DNA from: Pseudomonas syringae KCTC 12500
GTDB lineage: Bacteria; Pseudomonadota; Gammaproteobacteria; Pseudomonadales; Pseudomonadaceae
NCBI RefSeq assembly: GCF_000507185.2
Contig: NZ_AYTM02000002.1
Span: forward strand, 3,383,501 to 3,447,500
DNA length: 64,000 nucleotides
Direction of reading: 5' to 3'
Position 1 is the first letter of the stretch. Every line of letters starts with the position of its first letter. A model generated the notes under the pieces. The model searched no databases, was not told the origin of the DNA, and saw only the letters and a program-made list of their open reading frames with translations. Positions 17,367 to 28,348 of this stretch are shown in pieces. The translations under genes were made by a program, and so were the position numbers.

Positions 17367-18881
17367 TCAATGATTTACCGACAGGTATCCCGAGGAGAGT
17401 TGCCATGCGTCGGCAATGCAGACTCGGCCTCCGGTTCCATTGGCAATAAGCTTCACCCCCAGGCTGTCGGTCTGTGGATAAAGGCGGCTGCTGAAGCTGA
17501 AACTGCCGTTTTGCTCGAACACCTCAATGGATGAGCGATCAAGGAAGATCCGCAGTTCAAGCTGATTCTGTTGTGGATCTATCGCTACGCTGCGCTGACC
17601 GCTGACGTGGGTACCCGATTGAGTACGGTCGAGTACCAAACGTTTCAGCGACGCGTCGTAGTAAAGCAGAGTCTGTTCCTGGCCATCCTGACTGCAACGC
17701 AATGCCACGCCCAGGTGACCTTCGGTACAGTCGAGCAGGTCCAGATGCACGTGGATTTCGAGCATGTCGCCGTGTATGTCGGTCAGCCACTGGCTACCGG
17801 CTTCGCTCCACCAAGGAGTGCCTGGCAGTGACTCGTTGCGCAACGCTGTCAGCTCGCGTGCGGGTTGTACGCAGAGGCGATTTTCGCGCACTTCAAGTTC
17901 TCGCGGCAGGCCGAGCATGCCGCGCCAGTGATGCGCTTCGGTTGGGGTCGGGCTCTCCCACATGTCGACCCACGCCCACAGCAGACGTCTGCCATCGGCA
18001 GCCACCAGCGTCTGCGCCGCATAGAAATCGTGGCCGCTGTCTAGCTCGATAAAAGGCCCGCCGGTGAATTGCCATTGACTGTCGACCTGGCCCACTCGAT
18101 AGCCGGTGTGGAACCGGTTCAGTCGCTCGTAGCGCTGTGCCGGCATGCCCTGGGGGGAGTAAAGCAGTATGTCGCGTCCATTGAGGCCAAACAGGTCCGG
18201 GCATTCCCACATATAGCCGTCGCCTTCGGCGCCTGTGGACACATAGCTGACGAATTCCCACGCGTGCAGCTCCTTGGATCGATAGATAGGCAGCAGCGGT
18301 TTGTCACCCAGGCGTGCGCCGGCAATCAGGTACCAGTGACCATCCTGTCGCCAGACCTTCGGGTCACGGAAATGAATCATCTCGTCTTGCGGCGGGGTGT
18401 CGATGACGGCGCCGTGTTTGCTGAAGCTGATGCCGTCGGTACTGGTGGCCAGGCACTGTACCTGACGGATAAAACGCTCATCGCCCACGTCACCCAGCCA
18501 TGTGTGCCCGGTGTAGATCAGCGCCAGGGTATCGCCACACACCACTGCACTTCCGGAAAAACAACCGTCCCGGTCGAAGTCATCACCGGGTGCCAGGGCA
18601 ATGGGCAGGTGCTGCCAATGGACCAGATCGGCACTCTTCGCATGGCCCCAGTACATCGGGCCCCATTTCGCGTCGAACGGGTGGTGCTGATAGAACACAT
18701 GATATTCGCCGCGAAAGAACACCACCCCGTTGGGGTCGTTCATCCAGCCTGCCGGCGGGGCCAGGTGATAACCGGGGCGATAATCGTGGACGAGCTGCGA
18801 CAGGCCCTCTTCCAGCGCATGGTGCGCGCGCTCGAGGGCGGGAGACATCGGGTTGCTCATGGCGTTTGCAGAAAAACTCAT
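17367..18881 (-). CDS. scrB: GH32 sucrose/sucrose-6-phosphate hydrolase
   Basis: 504 residues from ATG 18881, which overlaps the ATPase stop by 4 nt (ATGA); longer in-frame starts would run through the ATPase gene. The GH32 motifs are complete: WMNDPNG at 46-52 (nucleophile D49), RDP at 172-174 and ECP at 226-228 (acid/base E226). A beta-sandwich domain completes the C-terminus (IFLDRSSIEVFEQNGS). No signal peptide: it cleaves imported disaccharide in the cytoplasm. Because import here is by ABC transporter and not PTS, the substrate should be unphosphorylated sucrose despite the usual scrB name. Confidence 0.92.
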   Translation of the reverse strand: MSFSANAMSNPMSPALERAHHALEEGLSQLVHDYRPGYHLAPPAGWMNDPNGVVFFRGEYHVFYQHHPFDAKWGPMYWGHAKSADLVHWQHLPIALAPGDDFDRDGCFSGSAVVCGDTLALIYTGHTWLGDVGDERFIRQVQCLATSTDGISFSKHGAVIDTPPQDEMIHFRDPKVWRQDGHWYLIAGARLGDKPLLPIYRSKELHAWEFVSYVSTGAEGDGYMWECPDLFGLNGRDILLYSPQGMPAQRYERLNRFHTGYRVGQVDSQWQFTGGPFIELDSGHDFYAAQTLVAADGRRLLWAWVDMWESPTPTEAHHWRGMLGLPRELEVRENRLCVQPARELTALRNESLPGTPWWSEAGSQWLTDIHGDMLEIHVHLDLLDCTEGHLGVALRCSQDGQEQTLLYYDASLKRLVLDRTQSGTHVSGQRSVAIDPQQNQLELRIFLDRSSIEVFEQNGSFSFSSRLYPQTDSLGVKLIANGTGGRVCIADAWQLSSGYLSVNH

Positions 18882-20023
18882 AGGGTGCCTGCTTGTACGA
18901 GGTGCGGTGTGGTGCCGGGTGTCAGGTGGTGACTGGCGTCTGCATGACGCTTCAACGCCAGGCCATCGGCGTCGAACAGGTGCAGGTTGCTGTCGTCGAA
19001 TTGCAGCGCGACCTGGTCGCCCACCTGCCAGCCGGCCTTGGCATCGCAGCGACAAATCAAGGGCTCGCTCGCCCCGGTAGCCAGGTGCACATAGACCTCG
19101 CTGCCCAGGTATTCGATACCGGTCACCGTGACGCCAACGCCGTTGTTCGCAGCATTAAGGGTGATGTGCTCCGGGCGAACACCCAGGGTCAGTTGCGCAT
19201 CCTCGGTCAGATTCGAGCTGTCGAAGGGCAGGGATTTCATGCCCAGTGCCGGGATATCGATCAGACTACTGCGACCCGGTGCCTGCAAGCTCACGGGCAG
19301 AAAATTCATTCTCGGCGAGCCCAGAAAACCGGCGACGAAAAGGCTGGCAGGGCGCTCGTAGAGTTCGCGTGGTGAGCCGACCTGTTCGACCTGACCGCCG
19401 TTGAGCACAACAATCTTGTCCGCCAGGGTCATCGCCTCGACCTGATCGTGGGTGACGTAGATCATCGTCGAGCCCAGCCGCTTGTGGAGCCGGGCGATTT
19501 CGTTGCGCATCTGAACCCGCAACGAGGCGTCCAGGTTGGAGAGCGGTTCATCGAACAACAGGATGTCCGGTTCCCGCGCCATGGCTCGGCCCATGGCCAC
19601 ACGCTGGCGTTGCCCGCCGGACAATTCCCGGGGCTTGCGCTGCAGCAGTTTGTCCAGTTGCAGGATCTGCGCGGTTTTCAGCACGCGTTCGCGCAGGCTG
19701 CTTTTTTCCGTCTTGGCCAGCTTGAGGCCAAAACTGATGTTGTCGTAGACGCTCATGTGCGGGTACAGGGCGTAGGACTGAAAGACCATACCGACACCAC
19801 GCTCGCGTGGTTCCAGGTCATTGACCCGTCGTCCGTCGATCAGCAGGTCGCCAGCACAGATCGAATCCAGGCCGGCGATCAAGCGCAGCAGCGTCGACTT
19901 TCCGCAGCCCGACGGGCCAACGAACACAACGAACTCACCTGCAGCGATCTCCAGGCTGACGTCGCGCAGAATACGCGTACCGCCCAATTGCTTGTTGATG
20001 TTGGCTAGCTTCAATTTCATCAC
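18878..20023 (-). CDS. Sugar ABC importer ATPase (MalK/UgpC/MsmX type)
   Basis: 381 residues with Walker A GPSGCGKST, Q-loop (GMVFQSYALYPHMSVYDNIS), signature LSGGQRQRVAMGRA, Walker B ILLFDEPLSNLDA and the H-loop (YVTHDQ). A C-terminal OB/TOBE regulatory domain (TLGVRPEHITL) places it in the CUT1 class. It powers the importer formed with the two permeases upstream. It is joined to scrB by an ATGA overlap. Confidence 0.93.
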   Translation of the reverse strand: MMKLKLANINKQLGGTRILRDVSLEIAAGEFVVFVGPSGCGKSTLLRLIAGLDSICAGDLLIDGRRVNDLEPRERGVGMVFQSYALYPHMSVYDNISFGLKLAKTEKSSLRERVLKTAQILQLDKLLQRKPRELSGGQRQRVAMGRAMAREPDILLFDEPLSNLDASLRVQMRNEIARLHKRLGSTMIYVTHDQVEAMTLADKIVVLNGGQVEQVGSPRELYERPASLFVAGFLGSPRMNFLPVSLQAPGRSSLIDIPALGMKSLPFDSSNLTEDAQLTLGVRPEHITLNAANNGVGVTVTGIEYLGSEVYVHLATGASEPLICRCDAKAGWQVGDQVALQFDDSNLHLFDADGLALKRHADASHHLTPGTTPHLVQAGTL

Positions 20024-20050
20024 GATGCTGTTCCTTGTCAGTTGTGTGCA

Positions 20051-20893
20051 TCAACCTTTCAACGCGCCGGCAGTGAGGCCGGAAACGATGCGGCGCTGGA
20101 AGATCAGCACCAGAATCACCAGTGGCACGGTCACCAGCACCGACGCCGCCATCAACAGACCCCAGGGCAATTCGTGGGAGCTGCCACCCGAGATCAGGGC
20201 GATGGCGACCGGGACCGTTCGTTGCGCGTCTGTCAGGGTGAAGGTCAGGGCAAACAGGAACTCGTTCCACGCGGCAATGAACGCCAGCAGGCCGGTCGTG
20301 ACCAGTGCGGGCCACAGCAACGGCAACAACACGCGGGTCAGCGTGACCCAGGGCGATGCGCCATCCATGATTGCCGCTTCTTCCAGTTCATGTGGCAGTT
20401 GCCCCATGAACGTGGTCAGCACCCAGACGGTGAAGGGCAGGGTAAAAATCGTGTAGCTCAGGATCAGCGCCCATGAGGTGTTGTACAGACCCAGTGCGCG
20501 GATCACTTCAAACAGTCCCGACAGCACCGCGACCTGAGGAAACATCGAGACCCCGAGCACCATCATCAGCACCGTGCCGCGGCCTCGGAACTTGACCCTG
20601 CCCAAGGCATAGGACGCCGTCAGGCCGAGGAACAGCGCCAGCACCACCACACTCAGCGCAACCACCAGTGAGTTGGCGATGGCCTGCAGGAATGAAGCCT
20701 GGCTGAGGACCGCTGCGTAATTGGAGAAGTCGGCTTCGGTGATCCAGTAGCTCACTTCAAACAAGGCGCTGGACGGTTTCAGCGAGGTCAGGACGGCGTA
20801 ATAGAAAGGGAAGATCGCGTACAGCAGCACGACCCCGACCAGGCCCCAGAAGGCCAGACGCAGCAGCAATTTCTTCAGTGGGCGCAGGTTCAT
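20051..20893 (-). CDS. Sugar ABC importer permease (MalG-like)
   Basis: 280 residues from ATG 20893, overlapping the previous permease stop by 4 nt; the longer open frame is an artefact. Six predicted membrane helices and the inner-membrane EAA loop (ELEEAAIMDGASPWVTLTRV, then LLPLLWPAL) that contacts the ATPase. MalG-type subunit of a CUT1 importer. Confidence 0.92.
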   Translation of the reverse strand: MNLRPLKKLLLRLAFWGLVGVVLLYAIFPFYYAVLTSLKPSSALFEVSYWITEADFSNYAAVLSQASFLQAIANSLVVALSVVVLALFLGLTASYALGRVKFRGRGTVLMMVLGVSMFPQVAVLSGLFEVIRALGLYNTSWALILSYTIFTLPFTVWVLTTFMGQLPHELEEAAIMDGASPWVTLTRVLLPLLWPALVTTGLLAFIAAWNEFLFALTFTLTDAQRTVPVAIALISGGSSHELPWGLLMAASVLVTVPLVILVLIFQRRIVSGLTAGALKG

Positions 20894-21852
20894 GAGCGCA
20901 CCTCCAGCTGGCGGCGTCCGAGGTACAGGTAAAGCATGGCAATCACGGCCACGACCAGAAACAGCAGGGTGGAGGCGGCGCTGCCGTAGCCGACGTCCTG
21001 GAACTCCACCAGATGCTGGCGGGCATAGACCGACATGCTCATGGTGCTCGAAGAGTTGGAGGTCAGTACGTAGATGACGTCGAAGACCCGCAACGAGTCG
21101 AGGATGCGAAAGATTGCGGCGACCAACAAGGCGGGCATCAGCAACGGCAAGGTGACACGCCAGAACACCCGCACGGGATGAATGCCGTCGACCCGGGCGG
21201 CTTCGTAACAATCGCTTGGCAGCATCTGCAGTGCCGCGAGCATCAGCAGGGTGACAAAGGGCACGGTCTTCCAGACGTCGACGATGATCACTGCCCACAT
21301 CGACAGGTCCGCATCTGCGGTCCAGGCCAGCGGCGCGTCGATCAGGCCCAGGCCCAGCATCATGTGGTTGATGATGCCGAACTGGTCATTGAGCATCCAC
21401 GACCAGATCTTCGCCGAGACGATGGTCGGAATCGCCCACGGGATCAGAATCAACGCACGGACCAGCGCGCGGCCGGTGAACTTGACGTTCAACAGCAACG
21501 CCACCATCAGTCCCAGAACCATTTCCAGCCCGACCGACACCACGGTGAAATGCAGGGTGTTGCGCACCGCGTTCCACCATTGCGGATCGACCAGAACGCC
21601 AGACCAGATGACGCCGTCGAAGAGCAGATAATTGCTCAGGCCCACGAATGAGCCACTGCCGGTATCCGACAGATCGGCGTCGGTCAGGCTGAACCAGAAT
21701 GTGCGCAGCAACGGCCAGGCCGCCACCAGCACCAGGCACACCAGCATCGGCGTCAGAAACAGCCAGGCGGCGCGTAGCCTGCGACGTTGTACGGGCGTTT
21801 CCCGGGTGACGAGTTCGTCGTCTCCGGGGTAGTCGGTAGAAGAGACAGGCAT
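20890..21852 (-). CDS. Sugar ABC importer permease (MalF-like)
   Basis: 320 residues with six to seven membrane helices. The EAA motif is SDCYEAARVDGIHPVRVFWR followed by VTLPLLMPAL. A basic cytoplasmic tail precedes helix 1 (RRRLRAAWLFLTPMLVCLVL). It pairs with the downstream MalG-like subunit. It follows the binding-protein gene by 21 bp in the same operon. Confidence 0.92.
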   Translation of the reverse strand: MPVSSTDYPGDDELVTRETPVQRRRLRAAWLFLTPMLVCLVLVAAWPLLRTFWFSLTDADLSDTGSGSFVGLSNYLLFDGVIWSGVLVDPQWWNAVRNTLHFTVVSVGLEMVLGLMVALLLNVKFTGRALVRALILIPWAIPTIVSAKIWSWMLNDQFGIINHMMLGLGLIDAPLAWTADADLSMWAVIIVDVWKTVPFVTLLMLAALQMLPSDCYEAARVDGIHPVRVFWRVTLPLLMPALLVAAIFRILDSLRVFDVIYVLTSNSSSTMSMSVYARQHLVEFQDVGYGSAASTLLFLVVAVIAMLYLYLGRRQLEVRS

Positions 21853-21873
21853 GTTGATTTCCTTACGTGTGGC

Positions 21874-23148
21874 TTACCAGTTCCGGCGTTTGATGCGGGT
21901 CAGTTCGCGTTCCAGTTCGACCAGTGCCTGATCGACCGGAATATCGCCCGCCAGCACGCTATGCACCCGATCGAAGAATGCGTTGGAGACGCGTGGGTAG
22001 CCGTTGGCCGTGATGGCGGCGGGGCGCATGACCCCGTTGCTGAGGATGCTGTGCAACTGCGGGTAGTAAGGCATCGCCGCGAGCAACTCGGGGTCGGCAT
22101 ACAGGGACTCGATGACCGGGTTGTAGGCACCTGCCAGGGCACGCTGTTTTTGCTGTTGGGCGCTGGTCAGGTAGGCAACCAGTTCTGCCGCAAGCTTGGG
22201 GTTGCGGCTGTAGCGCGAAACCGCCAGTCCCCAGCCGCCGAGCGTTGAAGCGTGGGTGCCGTTCGCGCCGCCACTGGGCAGGGGCGCGACGCCGACCTTG
22301 TCTTTTATCGCGCTGTCCTTGCTTTGCACCAAGGCCCAGACATAAGGCCAGTTGCGCATGAACAGCGCATTGCCCGACTGGAACACGCCGCGGCCTTCTT
22401 CCTCGGTGTAATTGAGGACGCCGGGCGGGGAGATGTCGCCGACCCAGCTTTTGGCCAGGGTCAGCGCGACTCTTGAGGCCTGGCTGTTGACCACGATGTC
22501 TCCGCGCGGGTTGACCAGTCCGCCGTCCGGCTGGCTGCTGATCCATTCCAGGGCGTTGCACGTCAGGCCTTCATAGGCGCGCCCTTGGAATACGTAGCCC
22601 CACATAGTGGCGTTCCCCGCATCGCGCTCGGCCTTTTGCACTTTTTTGGCGGTAGCGGTCATGTCCTCCCAGGTTTGGGGGACCTGCTGTTGGTACTTGT
22701 CGAGCAGATCCTTGCGGTAGTACAGCAGCCCCGAATCGGTAAACCAAGGCATCGACACCAGTCGGCCGTCGACGGTGGCGTTGTCCACCTGGGCCTGGAA
22801 ATAGCCTTGTGTCGCAGTCGCCGGAAGCAGTTCGCGCAGGTCCGTCAGGTGTTTGGCGAGCATTCCCGGCCACACCATGTCGATTTGAATGATGTCGATG
22901 TCGGTGGACTGGGCACTGAGGATCTGCTGGTAGAACGACAGGCGCTCGGTCGCAGAGTTAGGCGTGGATACCACCTGAACGTTGTTGCCGGTCTGTTTTG
23001 ACCAGCTATCGACTGCCTCCTTGCACAGTTGCAATTCAGCGCCGACGGCCCCGCACGAGATCGTCAGATCGGCTGCGTTCGACAGCGCAGAAAAACCGGC
23101 AGACAGGGTGAGCAGCGCGGCGGGAAGAAGAGATTTCAGCTGTTTCAT
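21874..23148 (-). CDS. Periplasmic sugar-binding protein (probable sucrose)
   Basis: 424 residues with a Sec signal peptide (cut near SNA-AD, residue 25). Family 1 solute-binding protein: DIDIIQIDMVWPGMLAKHL near residue 85, MPWFTDSGLLYYRKDLLDKY, GRAYEGLTCNALEWI. It delivers sugar to the CUT1 importer. First gene of the five-gene operon (binding protein, two permeases, ATPase, hydrolase) behind the LacI-type operator. Sucrose specificity rests on scrB and the porin alongside. Confidence 0.9.
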   Translation of the reverse strand: MKQLKSLLPAALLTLSAGFSALSNAADLTISCGAVGAELQLCKEAVDSWSKQTGNNVQVVSTPNSATERLSFYQQILSAQSTDIDIIQIDMVWPGMLAKHLTDLRELLPATATQGYFQAQVDNATVDGRLVSMPWFTDSGLLYYRKDLLDKYQQQVPQTWEDMTATAKKVQKAERDAGNATMWGYVFQGRAYEGLTCNALEWISSQPDGGLVNPRGDIVVNSQASRVALTLAKSWVGDISPPGVLNYTEEEGRGVFQSGNALFMRNWPYVWALVQSKDSAIKDKVGVAPLPSGGANGTHASTLGGWGLAVSRYSRNPKLAAELVAYLTSAQQQKQRALAGAYNPVIESLYADPELLAAMPYYPQLHSILSNGVMRPAAITANGYPRVSNAFFDRVHSVLAGDIPVDQALVELERELTRIKRRNW

Positions 23149-23178
23149 AGAGCCCTCTTTATTTTTGTTTTTATAAAA

Positions 23179-23190
23179 GTTAACGTTAAC
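23179..23190. promoter_or_regulatory. LacI/ScrR-type operator
   Basis: Perfect palindrome GTTAACGTTAAC, 31 bp upstream of the importer operon start and between it and the divergent porin gene at 23316. Its central CG step is typical of LacI/GalR-family operators. It is the obvious target of the repressor encoded at 16307-17299. Confidence 0.8.
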
Positions 23191-23261
23191 ATCGTCAATG
23201 TAGCAGCGTATTTTCGATGTGGCACCCTTTTTTCTTCGATTTGCACAATTTTTCGCTGTAG

Positions 23262-24893
<1,632 letters not shown>

Positions 24894-24900
24894 GCACGGT

Positions 24901-24935
24901 ATTCAAAGCCCGGCTCGATGTGCCGGGCTTTGAAT
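24901..24935. terminator. Terminator between convergent porin and SMP-30 genes
   Basis: 14-bp perfect stem ATTCAAAGCCCGGC / GCCGGGCTTTGAAT with a 7-nt loop, 7 bp after the porin stop. Confidence 0.85.
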
Positions 24936-24980
24936 CTGTCTAGCGATGGTGAGCCTGACTAAATGAGCATCGAGGCAGTC

Positions 24981-25997
24981 TTACTGACCCGCAACGCTCT
25001 TCATCACCTGCACCCTGAGCACCTTGTTGGCAGCGGTAATGTACGCCCAGCTTGTCTGCTCGCTGGAGCAGAACGTCAGGTTGCTGGTATCGGCAGCCGA
25101 GACCAGCAGTTTGCCGAGTGGCTTGCCTGCTGCGGAAAACACCTGAATACCTTCCTTGCTGCTGCTCCACAGATTACCCAGCGCGTCGACTGCGATCCCG
25201 TCAGGGATGCCGGGCTCGATGTCAGCGAACACTTTGCCGTTGATCAAGCGACCGTCGCGCACCTGATAGACCATGATGCGATGTGCCAGCTTCTTGTTGG
25301 TGAAGTCGTGGGCCATTTGTGAGTCGGCCACATAAAGCAGCTGTTGATCCGGCGAGAAGGCCAGGCCGTTGGGCGAGTGGACTTCGGGGGTGTCGAGGCG
25401 GGTGATTTCCCCGGTGTCGGGTACGTAGCGATAGATGAACTCGCCGCCTTGCTCGGGCTTGCCGCCATAGCCCTCGCTTTTGCTCAGCACCCCGAAGGTG
25501 GGATCGGAAAACCAGAGAGTGCCGCTCTTATCCGCCACGACATCGTTCGGGCTGTTCAGCCGTTTGCCCTGGTAGGTGTCGACCAACGTATGCCACTCAC
25601 CATTAGGCTCCTGTCGCACGATGCCGCGCTTGCCATGCGAGGCCGCCACCACACGGCCCTGGCCGTCGAGCGTATGCCCATTTTGAAAGTCGGCCTTTTC
25701 CAGCCAGGTAGACACGCCACCCTTTGCCTGCCAACTGCTGACTTTGTTGGCCTTGATGTCACTCCAGATCAAACGGCCATCGGCCAGGCACAGCGGGCCT
25801 TCTGCCCACTTCGCCTGATCGCTCAGCAGCTCGACGCGGGCCTGGGGGGCAACCAGTTGACTGAAGGCTGGATCGATAACCACTTGCCGAACAGGGGCGA
25901 CGGCGTCGGTTGCGCCTGCTGAACCTGCGGCCAGGAGCGCACCGCCCAATAACCATGAGGAGGGGCGCAGAAAGTGTTTTTTACGGGTCGGTTTCAT
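24981..25997 (-). CDS. Exported SMP-30/gluconolactonase-family protein
   Basis: 338 residues with an N-terminal signal (basic start, hydrophobic LLGGALLAAGSAGATDA). The six-bladed propeller motifs are EGPLCLADGRLIWSDIKANK (metal-binding Glu), LNSPNDVVADKSGTLWFSDP and PNGLAFSPDQQLLYVADSQM. The family hydrolyses sugar lactones in the periplasm using a divalent metal. Next gene upstream is a cupin-like exported protein 20 bp away, so the two form an operon. Substrate unknown. Confidence 0.87.
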   Translation of the reverse strand: MKPTRKKHFLRPSSWLLGGALLAAGSAGATDAVAPVRQVVIDPAFSQLVAPQARVELLSDQAKWAEGPLCLADGRLIWSDIKANKVSSWQAKGGVSTWLEKADFQNGHTLDGQGRVVAASHGKRGIVRQEPNGEWHTLVDTYQGKRLNSPNDVVADKSGTLWFSDPTFGVLSKSEGYGGKPEQGGEFIYRYVPDTGEITRLDTPEVHSPNGLAFSPDQQLLYVADSQMAHDFTNKKLAHRIMVYQVRDGRLINGKVFADIEPGIPDGIAVDALGNLWSSSKEGIQVFSAAGKPLGKLLVSAADTSNLTFCSSEQTSWAYITAANKVLRVQVMKSVAGQ

Positions 25998-26017
25998 GTG
26001 TTCAGGTCCGTAGGCGA

Positions 26018-26587
26018 TCAGTAGGCACAGCTGCCGTTGGTACGTTTGTCAGCCGCACTTGGTTTAAGTTTGATGATCAGTTGAACATTGGGTTGATCAC
26101 CCACGGTGCGGGTCAGGTGGCCTACACGCTCGTCATCCGGCCGCGGCCGGGACCGGGTATCGGCATTGAACTGCATCTCTCCCGGTCCTTGCACCAGCAC
26201 ACTGCCATCGGTGGTCTCCACTGACCATTGCCCCTGCAGGGTGATGACCCATTGTGGACCCGGCGCGTGGTGCCAGTTGCCGATGTATCCCACCGGCAGC
26301 ACCGCATAAGCGATGCTTTCAATATCGTCAGGAGAGACGCCGACCCATTGCGGCGCGGCTGGCGGGGCATAGCTTTTGAACTCCAGGCCTTCCAGGCGGC
26401 AGTGGCCCACATGCGTGGCACCTTTTTCGTCAGCCCACAGCGTGGCATACGAAACAGGCGGTTGCAGTTGACCGTTGCTGTGAGTCATTTGCGTAGACTC
26501 TTTCGGCACCGATTGCACGTCGGCATTGGCACTCGCCATGCCCGCGCAGGCGGCGCAGGCCAGAGCCAGGGTGTATAGAGATTTCAT
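26018..26587 (-). CDS. Exported cupin-like protein
   Basis: 189 residues from ATG 26587 (GGAGTG upstream). Signal peptide MKSLYTLALACAACAGMASA, cut near residue 20. The body is a single small beta barrel with cupin features: NWHHAPGPQWVITLQGQWSV, the QGPGEMQFNAD strand and a histidine in GHLTRTVGD. Probable metal-binding sugar- or acid-modifying enzyme; no precise family. Operon partner of the SMP-30 gene. Confidence 0.7.
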   Translation of the reverse strand: MKSLYTLALACAACAGMASANADVQSVPKESTQMTHSNGQLQPPVSYATLWADEKGATHVGHCRLEGLEFKSYAPPAAPQWVGVSPDDIESIAYAVLPVGYIGNWHHAPGPQWVITLQGQWSVETTDGSVLVQGPGEMQFNADTRSRPRPDDERVGHLTRTVGDQPNVQLIIKLKPSAADKRTNGSCAY

Positions 26588-26643
26588 CGGGTCACTCCGT
26601 TTACAGGGAAATTCCATGTGTCTGTCGCAAGGCAGCGTATTGC

Positions 26644-27138
26644 TCAGGCCGGTCGGGTGTGAGGCAGCCAGCGCTGCTGCAAATCCCGACGTATGACTTC
26701 GATCACCCACATCCACAGCAAGTGCCCGAACGTTTCAGACAGTAACTCCGACGCGGGCAGCTCCCACAGCGGCGGTGCCCAATGAAACGCTGGCAGGATG
26801 ACGCCGTGAAACCCCAGGGTCATCAACAGGCCGAAACCCAGACCCTGCCACAGGGCGGTGCGCGGAAACCTGAGTACAAGCAGGCAATAGAACATGGCGA
26901 AGAAGATGGAAAAGCCATGGTGGACCAGAGCACTGCCGTAATTCACCACATGCTCGGAATACACATAAGTCAGCTGCTGAGCGTTGATGCCCAGCGAATC
27001 AAGCATCTCCACGGGCGGGACCGGGCGGTCCGGCGTGCGAGGCGGGAAGGGTATTTCCGTGCCCCATTTGATGAAACTGGAAACATTGCCCCCGACAAAG
27101 CCGGCCAGTGCGGCGACACCATACGCTCGCGTGTTCAA
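26644..27138 (-). CDS. yagU: YagU family inner-membrane protein (DUF1440)
   Basis: 164 residues with four hydrophobic segments and the family signatures FVGGNVSSFIKWGTEIPFPP RTPDR, then HHGFSIFFAMFYCLLVLRFP. E. coli YagU is an inner-membrane protein linked to acid resistance. The family match is strong, but the physiological role here is unknown. It is divergent from the LysR gene at 27271 and 56 bp upstream of the cupin gene, possibly in the same operon. Confidence 0.85.
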   Translation of the reverse strand: MNTRAYGVAALAGFVGGNVSSFIKWGTEIPFPPRTPDRPVPPVEMLDSLGINAQQLTYVYSEHVVNYGSALVHHGFSIFFAMFYCLLVLRFPRTALWQGLGFGLLMTLGFHGVILPAFHWAPPLWELPASELLSETFGHLLWMWVIEVIRRDLQQRWLPHTRPA

Positions 27139-27270
27139 ATCAGCGCCCCTTCTTCATAGACCAGGCTGTGGGCGATCTCGCCCCTAGCCGTTGAACCATG
27201 AAGTATGTGCAACGCTCATTTATTTGTAACATACTAATTTGATAGCTCATTGATACTAAAAAAATATCAG

Positions 27271-28191
27271 ATGATTGATTTGAAATTGATGCGTCAGTAC
27301 GTGGTGGTTGCTGAAACCTTGAATTTTCGCAAGGCCGCGCAGCGCTTGAACATGTCACAGCCGCCCCTGAGCGTTGCGATTCGTCGTCTGGAAGAATGTC
27401 TGGGCGTGCAGTTGTTGCAGCGCAGTACGCGTTCCACGCAATTGACCGCTGCGGGCGTCGTGTTTCTGGCCGAGGCTCGGCAGACGTTATTGCAGGCCGA
27501 ACGGGCCTGCGAAATGGCACGTCGCGCTGCGGCAGGCATGCTCGGTACGATTCGCCTAGGCTTTGTCGACAGCGTTGTCGATGGTTTGCTACCGGCGCTG
27601 CTGCGTCGCTATCAGGCAGCGAACCCGAACGTCGATATTCAACTGCAGGAGGCCACCCCACCCGAGCAGCTTGAAGGCCTGCGCAATGACCGGCTGGACG
27701 TCGGCATTCTGGTGTTGCCGGTCATCGATCCGGGCAATATTCAGATCGAGCCGCTGTTCGAGGACCGCATGGTCGCGGTGCTGCCGCAGGATCATCCCTT
27801 GGCCGAGCAGACATCCATCGGTCTTGCGGCGTTGGCAGACCAACCCTGGATTCTGTTCGCCCCGCATCATGGCCCGGGCATGCACTCGCACATTCTGCTG
27901 GCCTGCGCCAGTGCAGGCTTTACCCCTCGGGTCGTGCAACAGCCTCGCCAGATGCAGACCACCGCCGCGCTGGTCGCCGGAGGAATGGGCGTGGCGCTCA
28001 TGCCGCAGCGCTATGCCCGACGTCAGCCGGGGCGGCTTGCCTGTCGCGAGCTGACGGGGCCGGGTACACCTGTCGCCTATGTGCTGGCGCTGGCGTATCG
28101 CGAGCTGTCTCCGTGTGCACAGTCATTGCGCGAAGTGATCATGGAGCTGGTTCAGTCGCCGGCGTTCAAGCTGGCGTCCGCCGAGTCATGA
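27271..28191 (+). CDS. LysR-family transcriptional regulator
   Basis: 306 residues from ATG 27271. The N-terminal winged HTH (LMRQYVVVAETLNFRKAAQR, LNMSQPPLSVAIRRLEECLG) and the C-terminal PBP-like effector domain (GTIRLGFVDSVVDGLLPALL) define the family. It is transcribed away from the yagU-cupin-SMP30 genes with 132 AT-rich base pairs between, the standard layout for a LysR regulator controlling its divergent neighbours (inference). Confidence 0.9.
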   Translation: MIDLKLMRQYVVVAETLNFRKAAQRLNMSQPPLSVAIRRLEECLGVQLLQRSTRSTQLTAAGVVFLAEARQTLLQAERACEMARRAAAGMLGTIRLGFVDSVVDGLLPALLRRYQAANPNVDIQLQEATPPEQLEGLRNDRLDVGILVLPVIDPGNIQIEPLFEDRMVAVLPQDHPLAEQTSIGLAALADQPWILFAPHHGPGMHSHILLACASAGFTPRVVQQPRQMQTTAALVAGGMGVALMPQRYARRQPGRLACRELTGPGTPVAYVLALAYRELSPCAQSLREVIMELVQSPAFKLASAES

Positions 28192-28348
28192 CACCGTCGC
28201 CTGGGCTCAGGCCCCAACCCGCTATTCGCATGCCGGTTCAAATGCACTGAACGCCTTGCTACGGCCTGACTCCAAATCTTGCCCCGGCGCTCAAACCCAT
28301 GCATCACGTCGATGGGTGTTCGAATCCTCTGCCAATCAAGGAATTCCC

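Noticed and set aside
18110..18115. GGAACC as an hrp box
   Set aside because: Lies inside scrB and has no CCACNNA half at 15-16 bp.
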